Positions 1-11,500 of a stretch of DNA of 64,000 nucleotides are shown here, piece after piece. Source of the stretch: Lampris incognitus (lineage: Eukaryota; Chordata; Actinopteri; Lampriformes; Lampridae); contig NC_079216.1 in assembly GCF_029633865.1 (NCBI RefSeq), positions 68,611,667 through 68,675,666 on the forward strand. Reading direction: 5' to 3'. Position 1 is the first letter of the stretch. The number at the start of each line of letters is the position of its first letter. The position numbers were made by a program, and so were the translations under genes. A model generated the notes under the pieces. It was not told the origin of the DNA. It worked only from the letters and a program-made list of their open reading frames with translations, and searched no databases.

Positions 1-414
1 TCTCAGAAGCTTTTGTAGCAAAGGTTGCAACCAGTGGATGCACATCTGCATCCGTGTCTGGTTCAACAAGCTCAAAGGACTCTGGCTGGGTAAGTATAGC
101 TCCATCATCTTTTTTAAGAAAGGAGGGTCCTGAAAACCAATTTGTCTCCCCCAAAAGTGTAGCTTGTGTTCCGTGCTGACCAAGTGCCACTGTTCTGGCT
201 GTGATGACTTCCGAGTGCGTGTGACTCTGTTAGCGACGTACACATAGAACCTGGTGTTGTAGATATAGCCCAGCACAACTCTAGAGTCAGTGTAGAACTT
301 CACTGTGTGGATCGTGACATCTAGTTCATCCACTAACATGTCGGCTAGCTCGACTGCGAACACGGCCGCACAAAGCTCCAGACGAGGCACAGTATGAGCT
401 TCACGTGGTGCTAA
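1..414 (-). pseudogene. BEL/Pao Pol continuation (RNase H-like region) after in-frame stop
   Basis: Directly downstream of the stop at 415-417 the same minus-strand frame stays open and reads as Pol-like protein. It includes LAPREAHTVPRLELCAA, a stretch typical of the RNase H-like region after the reverse transcriptase in BEL/Pao elements, followed by YTDSRVVLGYI, which fits an RNase H acidic strand. The region is cut by the window edge. The stop is therefore a point lesion in a longer Pol frame, not the natural Pol end. Confidence 0.7.
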
Positions 415-2349
415 TTAGGATTTCCCCATGCAGAATCCTACATGACTGTGTCCTTCATCGTTGACTGCTTTGAGGTAGGCCACCGCAGAGATGACCATGG
501 TGGACGTGTCGGAGAAGACACATAGTTCCCTGTGCTGTGTGGAGAGCAAGGAAACAGGTAGGTATGGCCTTGGTATGTGAAGTTCCTCAAGTGCCTTGAG
601 TGAGTCCTTCCAAGACTTCCACCGTGTCTCTTTTTCAGCAGGTATTGGGGCATCCCATTCGCAATGCTCAGTACATAGTTCTCTGACTAGCGCCTTGCCT
701 TGTACTGTTATTGGAGCCACAAACCCCAGCGGGTCGAATATGCTGTTGACCGTAGAGAGAATACCCCTACGGGTAAATGGCTTCTCCTCTCTAGAGACAA
801 GGAAGGTAAAGCTGTCAGTTTGAAGGTGCCAGTTGAGACCTAAGCTTCTCTGCAGGGGTAAAGGTTCCACACCTAGCTCTAGGTCTTTCAGCTCTTTAGC
901 GCGTTCCTCGGATGGAAACGCTTCCATCACTGCAGCATGGTTGGAAGCTATTTTGTGCAGTCGGATGTTTGAGTCGGCTAACATTTCTTTGGTCTTTTTC
1001 AGGACTCGGATGGCATCGTTGTCAGTGGAGAATGACGTAAGTCCATCGTCAACATAAAAGTTCCTTAGAACGAACTGTTTTGCCTCCGTCCCATGTTCTT
1101 CCTGGCCTTGCAGGGCAGCTCTTCGCAAGCCGTATATGGCAACAGCGGGGGAAGGGCTATTGCCAAATACATGAACGGTCATGCGGTACTCTGCGATCCT
1201 GTTGGCAAGGTCATTATCCTCGAACCAGAGGAAACGTAAGAAATCGCGGTGTTCCTGGCAGACTTTGAAGCAGTAGAATATTTGTTCTATGTCTCCTGCC
1301 ACCGCCACAGGTTCCTTACAGAAGTGAGTGAGGACTCCCAAGAGTGTGTTATATAGGTCAGGGCCACTCAACGGGACGTCAATAAGGGAGACGCCGTCAT
1401 GCTTGGCGCTGGAGTCGAACACTGCTCGTACCTGGCCTGGTTTACGTGGATGATAAACCCCAAAGATTGGTAAGTACCAACACTCTTGTTCCCCACTGAA
1501 TGGTGGGGCTGGTTCAGCATGACCTGCTTCAAAGATCCTCTGCATGAAAGCAACCATGTGTTCCTTCATGTCTGGCCTTTTTCCAAGAGTGTGGCGTAAC
1601 GTCGAAAGAGGCTTGACCGCTTGTCCTCTATTGTTAGGGAGTTTGCACCTTGGTTCCCTGAAGGGTAGTGGCGCCACCCAACCGTTTGAATCATCCATGA
1701 AGACCTCCCTGTCCATTATTTCCAGAAAGGCTTTGTCTTCTACAGACATGGCAGGCTTGTCGTCATGTGGCATTCGCTGGAAGACCCCTTCACCAAGACT
1801 GTCTTTTTCATCAAACAGGTCTTTCGTCTCATCAGCCCTTGGAGCTTGATGGCGATGCACTGGAGGATCAAACTTCTCTTTGATGTGGAGGCTGTTAGGG
1901 CAGGGGTCAAACAGAGAAGTACGCCCATTACTCAGCACAGTAGTTCGGTAAACATTGACACAATCTGATTTGTGGGCTCTTCCGAGACAGACCTCTCCTA
2001 CAATCACCCAGCCCAAGTCGAGACGCTGGGCGTAGGGGGCATCATGGGGTCCATTGTATTGTTCTCGAACCTTATGTACCCGTGGTATGTCTTGGCCGAG
2101 CAGGATAAGGATGGCTGCAGAGGGATCTAGAGCTGGGATCCTGTCCACGACCCGCTTGAGGTGTCTGTAGTGTCTTGCAATCTCAAGTGTGGGGATTTCC
2201 GACTTGTCATCTGGGAGCATGTCACATTCGATTAGAGTGGGGAGTGGAATGTGAGTTTTACCATCTAATGACTCCATGATGATATTGTTAGTTCGTCGCC
2301 CTGTGGTTTCAATGACTCCGGAGCAGGTCTTCAGAGTGTATGCTGCCAT
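415..2349 (-). pseudogene. BEL/Pao Pol: aspartic protease C-terminal part and reverse transcriptase
   Basis: A 644-codon open frame. The first ~150 residues resemble the region after the protease in BEL/Pao Pol (LGQDIPRVHKVREQY, then LDLGWVIVGEVCLG). From about residue 230 it is a reverse transcriptase: a VRAVFDSSAK-type strand near residue 310, the FGNSPSPAVAIYGLRRAA block near residue 395, and the catalytic YVDDG near residue 433. In the intact element this enzyme copies element RNA into DNA inside the Gag particle. The frame starts at an internal Met after a damaged protease and ends at a premature TAA, so it is a broken piece of a polyprotein. Transcription would oppose EEA1. Confidence 0.85.
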
Positions 2350-2496
2350 GCCCTCTGTAATACCAAAGAGTTAAAAAAAAACTCTGTTCTTGCCAGGGAC
2401 TTATTGCTCTGCTCATAAGCCTCGACTGCTCTCTCTCTCTGGCCTGCTGGATAAACTCTGACGAGACAGATTTTGGAGCACGATCTTGATGTCAGT
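2350..2496 (-). pseudogene. Degenerate Gag-Pol junction / protease start of BEL/Pao element
   Basis: Another minus-strand frame here reads KICLVRVYPAGQRERAVEAY, then EQSNKSLARTEFF. This resembles the protease entry of BEL/Pao Pol, but it looks short between AY and EQSN, where the catalytic aspartate block is expected. A homopolymer run of nine T (read on the minus strand) precedes the next frame change into the 415-2349 frame. I see at least one frameshift and a probable small deletion. Confidence 0.55.
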
Positions 2497-2885
2497 TCAT
2501 TTTGATGTGACTGTTTGAGAGGCTCCTTCCCCTTGATCCCCGCCTTGATCTCTTGTGGTTACAGAAGTCTCAGTTATCCACGGAGCTGGACCTGGATGTA
2601 GTGCAGCAGGGTGGCTGTCACTCTTGCATTCTCTGCACTGAACATTTTTTCCACAGTCTTTGTCTAGGTGACTGGATGACACGCAGCACCTATAGCAAAT
2701 ATTCCTCTCTTTAAGGTAGGCTTTCCTCTCATCCAAGGATTTGCTCGTGAAACCACGACACTTCCTAAGGGGATGTGGTTTGTTGTGGAGTGGGCATTGC
2801 TTGTCTGAGTCGGCCATCCTTTTATCTGAGGGGTTGTCATGGCTGCTGTCAGAGTCTACTGAGACCTCTGTCTTTTGACAGAAAT
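2497..2885 (-). pseudogene. BEL/Pao Gag C-terminal zinc-knuckle segment (frameshifted from Gag)
   Basis: The segment starting at the Met at 2817 contains CPLHNKPHPLRKC, NICYRCCVSSSHLDKDC and VQCRECKSDSH, the cysteine/histidine pattern of the nucleocapsid part of BEL/Pao Gag, which binds element RNA. The frame is open upstream of that Met to about 2880, overlapping the end of the main Gag frame in another register. A single frameshift near 2870-2885 therefore separates this segment from the rest of Gag. It ends at a stop at 2497. Confidence 0.75.
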
Positions 2886-4340
2886 GGGTGTTTTCACGTT
2901 GTGTTTAAAGGAGTACTCTGCCTTTCCCATGCTCAATCCACCTGTGAGTGGGGCAAAGCTTGGGTTGTTGAGCATTTTGGTTTGATCACAAACAATCTTT
3001 ACAAAGAAGGACAAAGGTGGATAAGATGTCCGGTGGCTTTCTTTGTACCGAGATGCTAGAGAGACCCACTTGTCGTGCAGGGAGTATGGCAGCTTTTGGA
3101 CAATCGGAGTGATACCACGGGATGTGTCCAGGTAATTGAGACCAGGTAAAAATCCATCTGCCCTGGCTGCTTCAAGCTCCAAGAGAATGTCTCCCAGCTC
3201 TCTCAACCTTTGATTGTCTCGGTTTGAGATTTTTGGAAAATCATCAACCTTCTTAAGGAGTGCATTTTCTATGGCTTCCAGCGATCCATAGCAGTCTTCC
3301 AGCCTTTGCCATACCATGCTCACACCTGCTGCTGCATCGTGGATGTGGACTGCTCGTATTCTCTTTGCGTGCTCGGATGATTTTGGTCCGAGCCATTTAC
3401 ACAGCAGATCAAGCTCCTCCCTTGATGCCAGGTTTAAGTCCTCCGTAGAACTGCAGAAAGATGCCTTCCAGGCCCAGTAATTTTCAGGAGGATCGTCAAA
3501 CCGTAACAACCCGGAGCTTATCATCTCACGACGTATTAAATACTTGGCCAGATCGGTTGTAGATGATGAAATGGGCTTGGTTCTGGGAGCAGCACCTGTA
3601 TGTGGCTGAGGAGGTTGGTAGTTACTGCTGAATGGTCTTGAATTGTGTGACTGCATTTGGTGGCTGAAAGTGTTTTTGGATGGATTTAAACTGTGCAGAT
3701 GCTCTCGCTTCTTCAGGTAGCCGGTCATGAATGAGCTTTGGGCGTGAGGGTAATATGGAGTAGTATCATCCCTCAGTTTGAACATTTGCTGAACAGGTAA
3801 GTCACAGAGTTCATAGCGGCTGATCTCACTTGACTCCTCTTCACCTTCCCCCATATTGTTTTCAGCTGTCTCACCATCGTTCATTGTTAGCTGGCGCATT
3901 AGTGTTGACGTGGGTTCCAGCGGCTTTGAGTCCTGCTGAGGCTCAGGTTTTGGATTCTCCATGTACTTATGCTCAGCGTATTTATTTTTTAGGCTAGCAC
4001 GATGTAGCTCTCCAAATTCGTTCTCTGCAGCTGCTTCCAGAACATTAGCTTCGGCGACGGCAGCTGCAGCGGCGCTCTCTAGCCTCAGTATGTGTAGACT
4101 GGCTTGCAGCTCTGCTTTCCTTCTAGCAGCCTCAGCTGCAGCCTTTTGTTGCTCCTCTTCAATGTATGCTTGTGCTTTAATCATGTCCGCTTCTCTTTGT
4201 GCAAATGATGCTTGCGCACGTGCAGCCTCCGCTTTTGCACGTGCTCTGGCTGCAATGGCGCTGGCTGAGGAGCGCTGACTGGCACGTGAGGTGTTGGAAC
4301 ATACTGACCGCGTCTCAAACGTGTCTTCATTATTATCCAT
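2856..4340 (-). pseudogene. BEL/Pao Gag N-terminal and capsid region
   Basis: A 494-codon frame. Residues ~20-130 are an Ala/Glu/Arg-rich helical segment (predicted coiled coil). Residues ~270-470 resemble the Gag capsid region of BEL/Pao elements, with blocks such as RFDDPPENYWAWKASF, LDLLCKWLGP and LPYSLHDKWVSLASRY. Gag forms the cytoplasmic particle in which reverse transcription occurs. The first Met at 4340 follows the putative LTR/leader. The frame ends by frameshift before the zinc knuckles, so this is a broken gene. Its similarity to teleost BEL Gag is recognised by eye only. Confidence 0.75.
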
Positions 4341-4414
4341 TGTGTTTCCTGCAGCTTTGATGGCAGAAGAAAACTGTGTGTGTTTCCATGAAGATCCACT
4401 TATCTGTAGGTAAC

Positions 4415-5040
4415 CCGTTAGGCGTATATCTTTTCACTATTCTGCCCTTACTAGGATATAGCTGATTTCTAGTTTGGCAGATAGCTAACAGGGTTCCTCA
4501 ATAAACATCCAGGAGTCAGCAGGTAAGTTTAGATGTTTACTTTCAGAGGCACTGTGAAACTGCAATACAGAGATAAAACATAAATGAATAAAATGTTACA
4601 ATTTGTAATGTATTTGACTCTTTCTTTATATCAACAAACGCTGAGTCATTAATTATTATGCACAACACAAATATACACAAACGTGCTGAAATTATCATGG
4701 ATTAGCCACTACAGCTAACTAGCATTAATTTAATGCTAACTTAACATTGAAAATGCCATAGACAGGCTAACGCGTTAGCATCGCTCGCGTTTTTAAGTTT
4801 ACCACACATCTATTAACTGTTTCAGAAGACCATAACAGGTAAGCTTAACTTAAGTAGGTAAGTATTACTTACAGATATATGCTCTTTAGGGTTCAGCAGA
4901 GAAAAATTAACAAATGAGGAGTAAAAAACAGCGGTTTGCTTCAAGGCCTTCTTCCGTGTAAAGGAAACTACGGCAAGTCCACATGAACAAACAGCGCAGC
5001 ACAACAGTCAACATTCATCTTCTCTTAAAGGGCCAGCACA
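4415..5040 (-). repeat. Putative 5' LTR of the BEL/Pao element
   Basis: The expected LTR position lies between the Gag start and the right end of the element. On the minus strand, TGTGCTGGCCCTTTAAGAG (from ~5040) or TGTTGACTGTTG (from 5013) could be the LTR start. The left limit is not resolved because the 3' LTR is outside the window and no clear primer-binding site was seen. Boundaries are approximate. Confidence 0.45.
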
Positions 5041-5206
5041 CCATCTTATATAGTGCTTTTCTAACACTCAAGAGTCACTTTACAATAAACAGTGGTTTAT
5101 TGTAAAGGTTTATTTATCAGTTTAACATCATCTTTACTCTGATAATTAATCAATCTCTGCAGTATATGTGCGTTTGTGATTGTGCTGTGCTGTCCTGTTG
5201 TCACAG
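5041..5206 (+). other. EEA1 intron piece with LINE-tail-like sequence and splice acceptor
   Basis: Starts with a tatatagtgcttttctaac motif typical of 3' tails of fish L2/Rex-type LINEs, then AT-rich intron ending in the pyrimidine-rich acceptor ttgtcacag before the first EEA1 exon seen. Confidence 0.4.
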
Positions 5207-5545
5207 AGTCTGTCTGAGAAGCTGGCCCGCCAGGAGAAGGAGCACCAGGAGCTGGAGGAGCGGCTCTGCTCTGAGCAGGCCGCCAAGAAGGAAGTCCAAG
5301 CCAGCCTCCATCAGAGGGAGCTGGAGGTACAAGAGCTGCAGGCTAGAACCACGGGGGTTGAAGCATCCTTGCAGAAGACCCAGATGGAGCTGAGAGAGAG
5401 GAGTGAGGAGGCAACCAGGTTGAAGAAGGAAGTCACTGAGCTTGAGGTGAAGCATGGTGAGCTGAAGGCTGAGAGTAAACAGCTACAGCAGCAAAGAGAG
5501 GAGAAAGAAAGCCTGGGTGCTCAGCAGCAGAATGAGATTACTCAA
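5207..5545 (+). CDS. EEA1: EEA1 coiled-coil exon (113 codons)
   Basis: Phase 0 to 0, acceptor ttgtcacag, donor caa|GTGAGT. Encodes SLSEKLARQEKEHQELEE onward, a continuous coiled coil. A second AG two bases into the exon could be an alternative acceptor but would break the frame. Confidence 0.92.
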
Positions 5546-8500
5546 GTGAGTGTGATTCAGGGTGTATAAAGCATGCACTGACAGTCCATATACTACAGAG
5601 TGACCAATTATATATTTGAATTTTATCCATTTTTATTGCGATTGTGTCAATTGTCATTAGGGGGGGGGAAGTGGCGGCACGGTGGCCCAGTGGTTAGCAC
5701 TGTTGCCTCACAGCAAGAAGGTCCTGGGTTCGAACACCAGGCCATCTCAGGTCCTTTCTGTGTGGAGTTTGCATGTTCTCCCTGTGTCTGTGTGGGTCTC
5801 CTCCGGGTGCTGTGGTTTCTGCCCACCATCAAAAAGACATGCATGTTAGGATTAACACTCCTGCCTGTACGCCTGACCAAGGCAGTAGGAAAAAGAACTG
5901 GAGTTGGTCCTGGGGCGCTGCAGCTGCCCACTGCTCCTATACAATAGAATGGTTTGAATGCAGAAAGCAAATTTCATTGTAATCTACAATGACAAAATAA
6001 AATGGCTTTCTTCTTTCTTCTAAATGCGCAAAATCAAAATATTAATCGTTCCCATCCTTGAATATGACGATGAGGATTCTCCAGAACAGTCAGCAATCAT
6101 CTTCTCTGTGTCTTCCTCCTAGCTGCATGCCAAGCTGCTGGAGGCGGAGAGACAGCTGGGAGAGCTTCAAGGCCGTCTGAAAGAGCAGAGGCAACTATCG
6201 GGAGAGAAATTAAAAGACCGCGAGCAGCAAGCGGCTGACCTCCAGCTCAAACTCTCTCGCAGCGAGGAACAGGTAGGCTTTTGAGCTGGTCTTGAGTTGA
6301 ATTAACAAAGAAACGGATGGGACAAAGACAACATGTGGATGTGCGAGAACTTAGTTTTTCTGTCCTTTTTTCCAGTTGAAGGAGAGTGGCGGTAAAAATG
6401 TAGACCTGCAGCATCAGCTGGAGAAGGCCAAGCAGCAACACCAAGAGCTACAGGCACTGCAGCAGAACACCAACGGCAAGCTCAGGGAGGCTCAGGTGCT
6501 GCGATCAAAAAGCCATCTCAGTTTGATAAATTCAACAGCTTTGTACAGTCAATTTTCTTTATATAGCGCTAAATCACAGTTGCAGTCCCAGAGGGCTTCA
6601 CGTACACACAGTGAATAAGTAGATACAGTAAAGCGACAATGGATGACACCCTCTATACTTAGACCTTCATTTCTGATAAGGGTAAACTATAACCATAACT
6701 AAAAAAAAATAAGGGAGAAACCTCAGGAATAACATCAGAGGAGGGAATTCCTGGGGTGTCCCGGTAGTGTAGCGGTCTATTCTGTTGCCTACCAACGTGG
6801 GGATCGCCGGTTCGAATCCCCATGTTACCTCCGGCTTGGTCAGGTGTCCCTACAGACACAATTGGCTGTGTCTGCGGGTGGGAAGCCGGATGTGGGGATG
6901 TGTCCTGGTCGGTCGAGGCACCTGTTCGGGGGGGAGGGGGAACTGGAGGGAATAGCGTGATCCTCCCACGCGCTACGTCCCCCTGGCGAAACTCCTCACT
7001 GGCAGGGGAAAAGAAGCGGCTTGTGACTCCACATGTATAGGAGAAGGCATGTGGTAGTCTGCAGCCCTCCCCGGATCGGCAGAGGGGTTGGAGTAGAGAC
7101 CGGGATGGCTCGGAAGAGTGGGGTAATTGGCTGGGTATAATTGGGGAGAAAAAGGGGGGAGGTAAATAAAAAGAGGAGGGAACCCCTCTCTGGGACAGAA
7201 ATGGGTGCCTTGTGTGCAATCCAGACAATGCGTAACAGATTTAGAAATGAAACACGTAATTACTAGTGATAGTGATGGCAAAACAATGCAGAAAAGAAAA
7301 GTGGACACTGGGACAGCACTGCATGCAGGGGCATGTTGAACATCCTCCCCAAAAGTCGGCACAGAATGGCACTGTTTCATTCGCCATCACCCATCTGGAA
7401 AAAGAATAGAGCTCTCATACACACAACAAACGGACCAAGACCCGTCATTCACACAACAGAGAGAGATTGCAGCGTGAGATTGACAAACAACATATTTAAC
7501 CATTAAGCCAGCCAAGGACATAGATTAATGATAAAGAATAATGGTAATTAAAACATAATTTGTCAAACAATACAGATTTTGAAGAGCAGTTAAATAAAAT
7601 GATTGCTAAGGGGTAACATCATGGGCTGCTGTAAGTTTAAAAGGAAGTGCTATTTGAAACGTCAGATCGCATCTGAAAGCTCCTTTCAGACATTTGGATT
7701 GGGTCTGTGTCTGAAAGTTCTGTAATTTTCCACAATTGACATTCTTAAGTCTATGTTCACGTTTCAGAGCGATAGGCCAGGTGTGCTTAGGCGTGAAACT
7801 TGGCAGGGCTTCAAGTGGTCTGCAAATTCTATCTGTTCAATCTTCACACAACTTCTTCTGCTACCATGGTGACCGCTCACTGGTCACCATGAAAAGCTAT
7901 GAAGAAAAACTGACTGATCGTCTTTATTCGCATTTGTTCCACTCCTAGATTTTCCATTATAAAGACTTCCTGTTTATAATCCCATCCTTCTTTATGACAG
8001 GCAGCTTTTCACCCCATCTTTGACTTTTGATATTAGCGGAAAAGTTATGAATAACTGTGCTGCCCAATATGGTTGGACGACAAGTCAAACAAATTGTTTA
8101 ATTAAGTTTAATGTTTCTGCTTTATACCCCATACCCAACATAAAGCCCCCCCCCATTAAAACACTTCTCTTTGAATAAAAATTCTCAAACAGCAACTTAT
8201 TGTTTATAAATCTTTCTTTTTTGTGGCTCATGTCTTTGTTTTAGAATGACCTGGAGCAAGTGTTGCGTCAGATTGGAGATAAGGACCAGAAGATCCAAAA
8301 CCTTGAGGCTCTGCTGCAGAAGAGTAAGGACAGTATCAGTCAGCTGGAGGCAGAGAGAGAGGACCTGTGTGGCAAGATCCAGGCTGGGGAAGGAGAGACA
8401 GCAGTTCTCAACCAGCTAAAAGAAAAGAACCACACATTACAGGAGCAGGTAGATGCACTAACACACATGCCCATAGACAGATACACACAAGGACACACAC

Positions 8501-11500
8501 TCACACTCCTGCTGTCACACTATGGTGTCCAGAATGTAGACTCACCTCAGTATGATTGTGCAAAGGGCTAGCATGCATACACACCCACTTAAGAAGTGTA
8601 TTGTCACAACTCAAAAGTGCACAAGTTAAAGAGTAGTGTTGTGCAACAAAAGCGTTCTTTCATATAAAAGATATAAAATAGAACAATCCTTGGTGTAATT
8701 TTTTTTAATCTTTTCTGCTTATGTGGAATTTGAAGGTGACCCAATTGACAGACAAGTTGAAGAATCAATCAGAGAGCCACAAGCAGGCCAGGGACAATCT
8801 CCATGAACAGGTTCAGGAGCAAAAGGCCCTGCTGCGGTCAGCCCAGGACCGAGCGCAGACCTTGGAGACCTCAGTCACGGAACTGACTGCCCAGCTCACA
8901 GAGAGCAAGGAGAAGGTGGCCCAGCTTGACACCCAGGTAACTCTTAAAAGCATACATGACTCCATCCATCCATCCATCCATTATCCAGACCGCTTATCCT
9001 GCTCTCAGGGTCGCGGGGATGCTGGAGCCTATCCCAGCAGCAAATATTGAATTGTAATTATTGTAATTGGTAAAACTTTAATGATTGTATACAGATCATC
9101 AAAACTACCAGATCTGTTGAGATTTACAGAGCCAAACATATTGATTCTTTTTTTTTTTTACAATGAGAATGACTATCATTCTGGTTTATTTTCCCTTCAG
9201 TTAAAAGCAAAAACAGAGATGTTGCTGTCTGCGGAGGCAGCCAAGGCTGCCCAGCGGGCCGACCTTGAGAACCACCTGGAGACTGCCCAACATGCATTGC
9301 AAGACAAGCAGCAGGTGAACTTCCTCTCAGGCCAACTGCAAGAGAGCCCCTTGTTTTCAGTCTTCAGTGTCTGTCAATACTGATCACAGTAGATTAAGAG
9401 AACATTATGTAAAAAACTCCTTTCCTCTCCTCACTTTCATTCTTCATTCCTGTCCAACTCTCTCTTGTAGGAGCTGGTTAAAACTCAGAAGAAGTTTGAA
9501 GATAATTGCCAGAGGCTCCAGGAGAGGCAGGACCAGTGTAGCCAGTTGGAGACCAGTTTGAAGGAGAGCAAAGAGAAACTGCTAGCCTCAGAGCAGCGCG
9601 TGGAGCAGTTGGAAGGCTTAAATAAGGTGAATGTTGAGTCTCTGGTGTGAGTGTGTTTCATACGTTGAACTGCCAGAGAACGTGTGTGCATAATCTTAAT
9701 TTGTAAGCATCCAGTGGCAAGCCGTGACTGTTAAACCTAAGCCTTCGGTAAGACATAAAATCCCCCAATTTCGTCGTACAAATAACAGAAACGGCATCCT
9801 ATGTATCTGATATTAGCGGATCATGTCAGTCACATCACTTGTCATGAGATGAGGTAATGCTTTTTGATTACTTGAAAGAGAAAACAGGATGACTTAAAGA
9901 ACCAGTGTGTAGGATTTAGGGAGCTCTGTTGGCAGAAATGGAATAAAATATTCACAACTATGTTTTCATTAGTGTATAATCACCTGAAGATACGAATCGT
10001 TATGTTTTCATGAGCTTAGAATGAGCCCTTCATGTTTACATAGGGAGCGGGTTCTCTTCCACAGAGCCTGCCATGTTGCACCGCCATGTTTCTGCATTAG
10101 CCCAGAACAGACAAACCAAACTCTGGCTCTAGAGAGGGCCTTTCGCGTTTGTACATTGAAGTGGCAGCTTGAATTTGGTGGCACTGGCACGATGCACCAG
10201 CTGGAAGACTCAAGACGGCAAGACAAGGCGAATTTATTTATATAGCACATTTCAGCAACAAGGCAGTTCAGAGTGCTTCACATAAATCATACAAGACATT
10301 ATTAAGAGAAGCAACATAAGACAATTAAAGGACATTTAAAAACCAGTAAAAAGAGTAGAAGTTACAGTGCAGTGTAAGATGAAAATCAAAAGCTTCAAGT
10401 TTTATTTAATAAAAGGCAGCGGCAAAGAGGAACGTCTTCAGCCTAGATTAAAAGAACTGAGAGTTGTAGCAGACCTGCAGTTTTCAGGGAGTTTGTTCCA
10501 AATATGTGGTGCATGAAAACTGAAAGCTGCCTCTCCATGTTTAGTTCTGACTCGGGACAGAAAGCAGGTCTGTCCCAGACCATCTGAGCGGTCTGGATGG
10601 TTCATAGTGCAGCAGTAGATAAGAAATGTGTTTTGGCCCTGAACCATTCAGTGCTTTATAAACCAAGAGCAGAGTTTTCAATCTATTCGGCATGGGAGCC
10701 AGTGTAGCGACCTCAGGACTGGAATGATGTGATCCACGCTTTTAGTCTTAGTAAGTACTCGAGCAGCAGCGTTCTGAATCAGCGGCAGCTGTTTGATCGA
10801 TTTTTTTTTTTTTTTTAGAAAGACCTGCAAAGACACCGTGGCAGTAGTCGAGTCGACTGAAGATAAATGTATGGACAAGTTTTTTCAAATCCTGCTGAGA
10901 CATAAATCTTTTAATTCTTGATATATTCTTCAGTAGGTGGACTTGTAGTAGTCATAATGTGGCTATCTAAATTCAGGTCTGAGTCCATGACTGTACCGAG
11001 ATTTCTGTCTTGGTTCGTAGATTTTAACATGATCGATTGTAGCTGAGTGCTGACTTGTAGCTGAAGGCCACTGTAGGTTCACCGTGGGACGGGGGAGTGA
11101 GTGTTGGGGGATTCGGTTGGTTGCAATCTACAGCATCACCGCTAGGTGTCACTAAATCCTACACACTGGTCCTTTAATAAAAACAGGTGTGACGTGTGTA
11201 AAGTCATAACAGACCTATGAAACAAACAATTACACTGTTCAAGAAAAACCAGAAAACACTATAACAACATAATATTGACACAGTTTACATGCTGGTAAAG
11301 GGATGGCATTTTCACAATCAAAAAAAAAAGTTATTTTTGTAAACAGCACAATGTTATCCTCATGAACAGAACAACTTTGTTTTCATCAACAAAACAATTG
11401 CCTGTTTTCATAAAAAAATGTGATTTGGAAACAAGTTCATTCATTGCTGGAATATAGCATGTGATTAAAAAAATGTTGACCAAATTGTTTGCTAAAAACA

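Larger units (their letters stand above)
1..5040 (-). mobile_element. Decayed BEL/Pao LTR retrotransposon, truncated by window edge
   Basis: On the minus strand the order is putative 5' LTR (~5040-4415), Gag (4340-2856), a Gag zinc-knuckle segment (to 2497), a broken protease region, and Pol with reverse transcriptase (2349-415) continuing into an RNase H-like region that leaves the window at position 1. This order and the Pol similarity are those of BEL/Pao elements. Integrase and the 3' LTR are not visible. A frameshift in Gag, a broken Gag-Pol junction and an in-frame stop in Pol mark it as a non-functional fossil. It lies antisense inside an EEA1 intron, upstream of the first exon seen here. 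Confidence 0.88.

Noticed and set aside
6760..6830. tRNA gene (A-box and B-box-like sequence)
   Set aside because: The same head occurs in several dispersed copies followed by a SINE body; no intact cloverleaf was confirmed. It is a SINE promoter region, not a tRNA gene.
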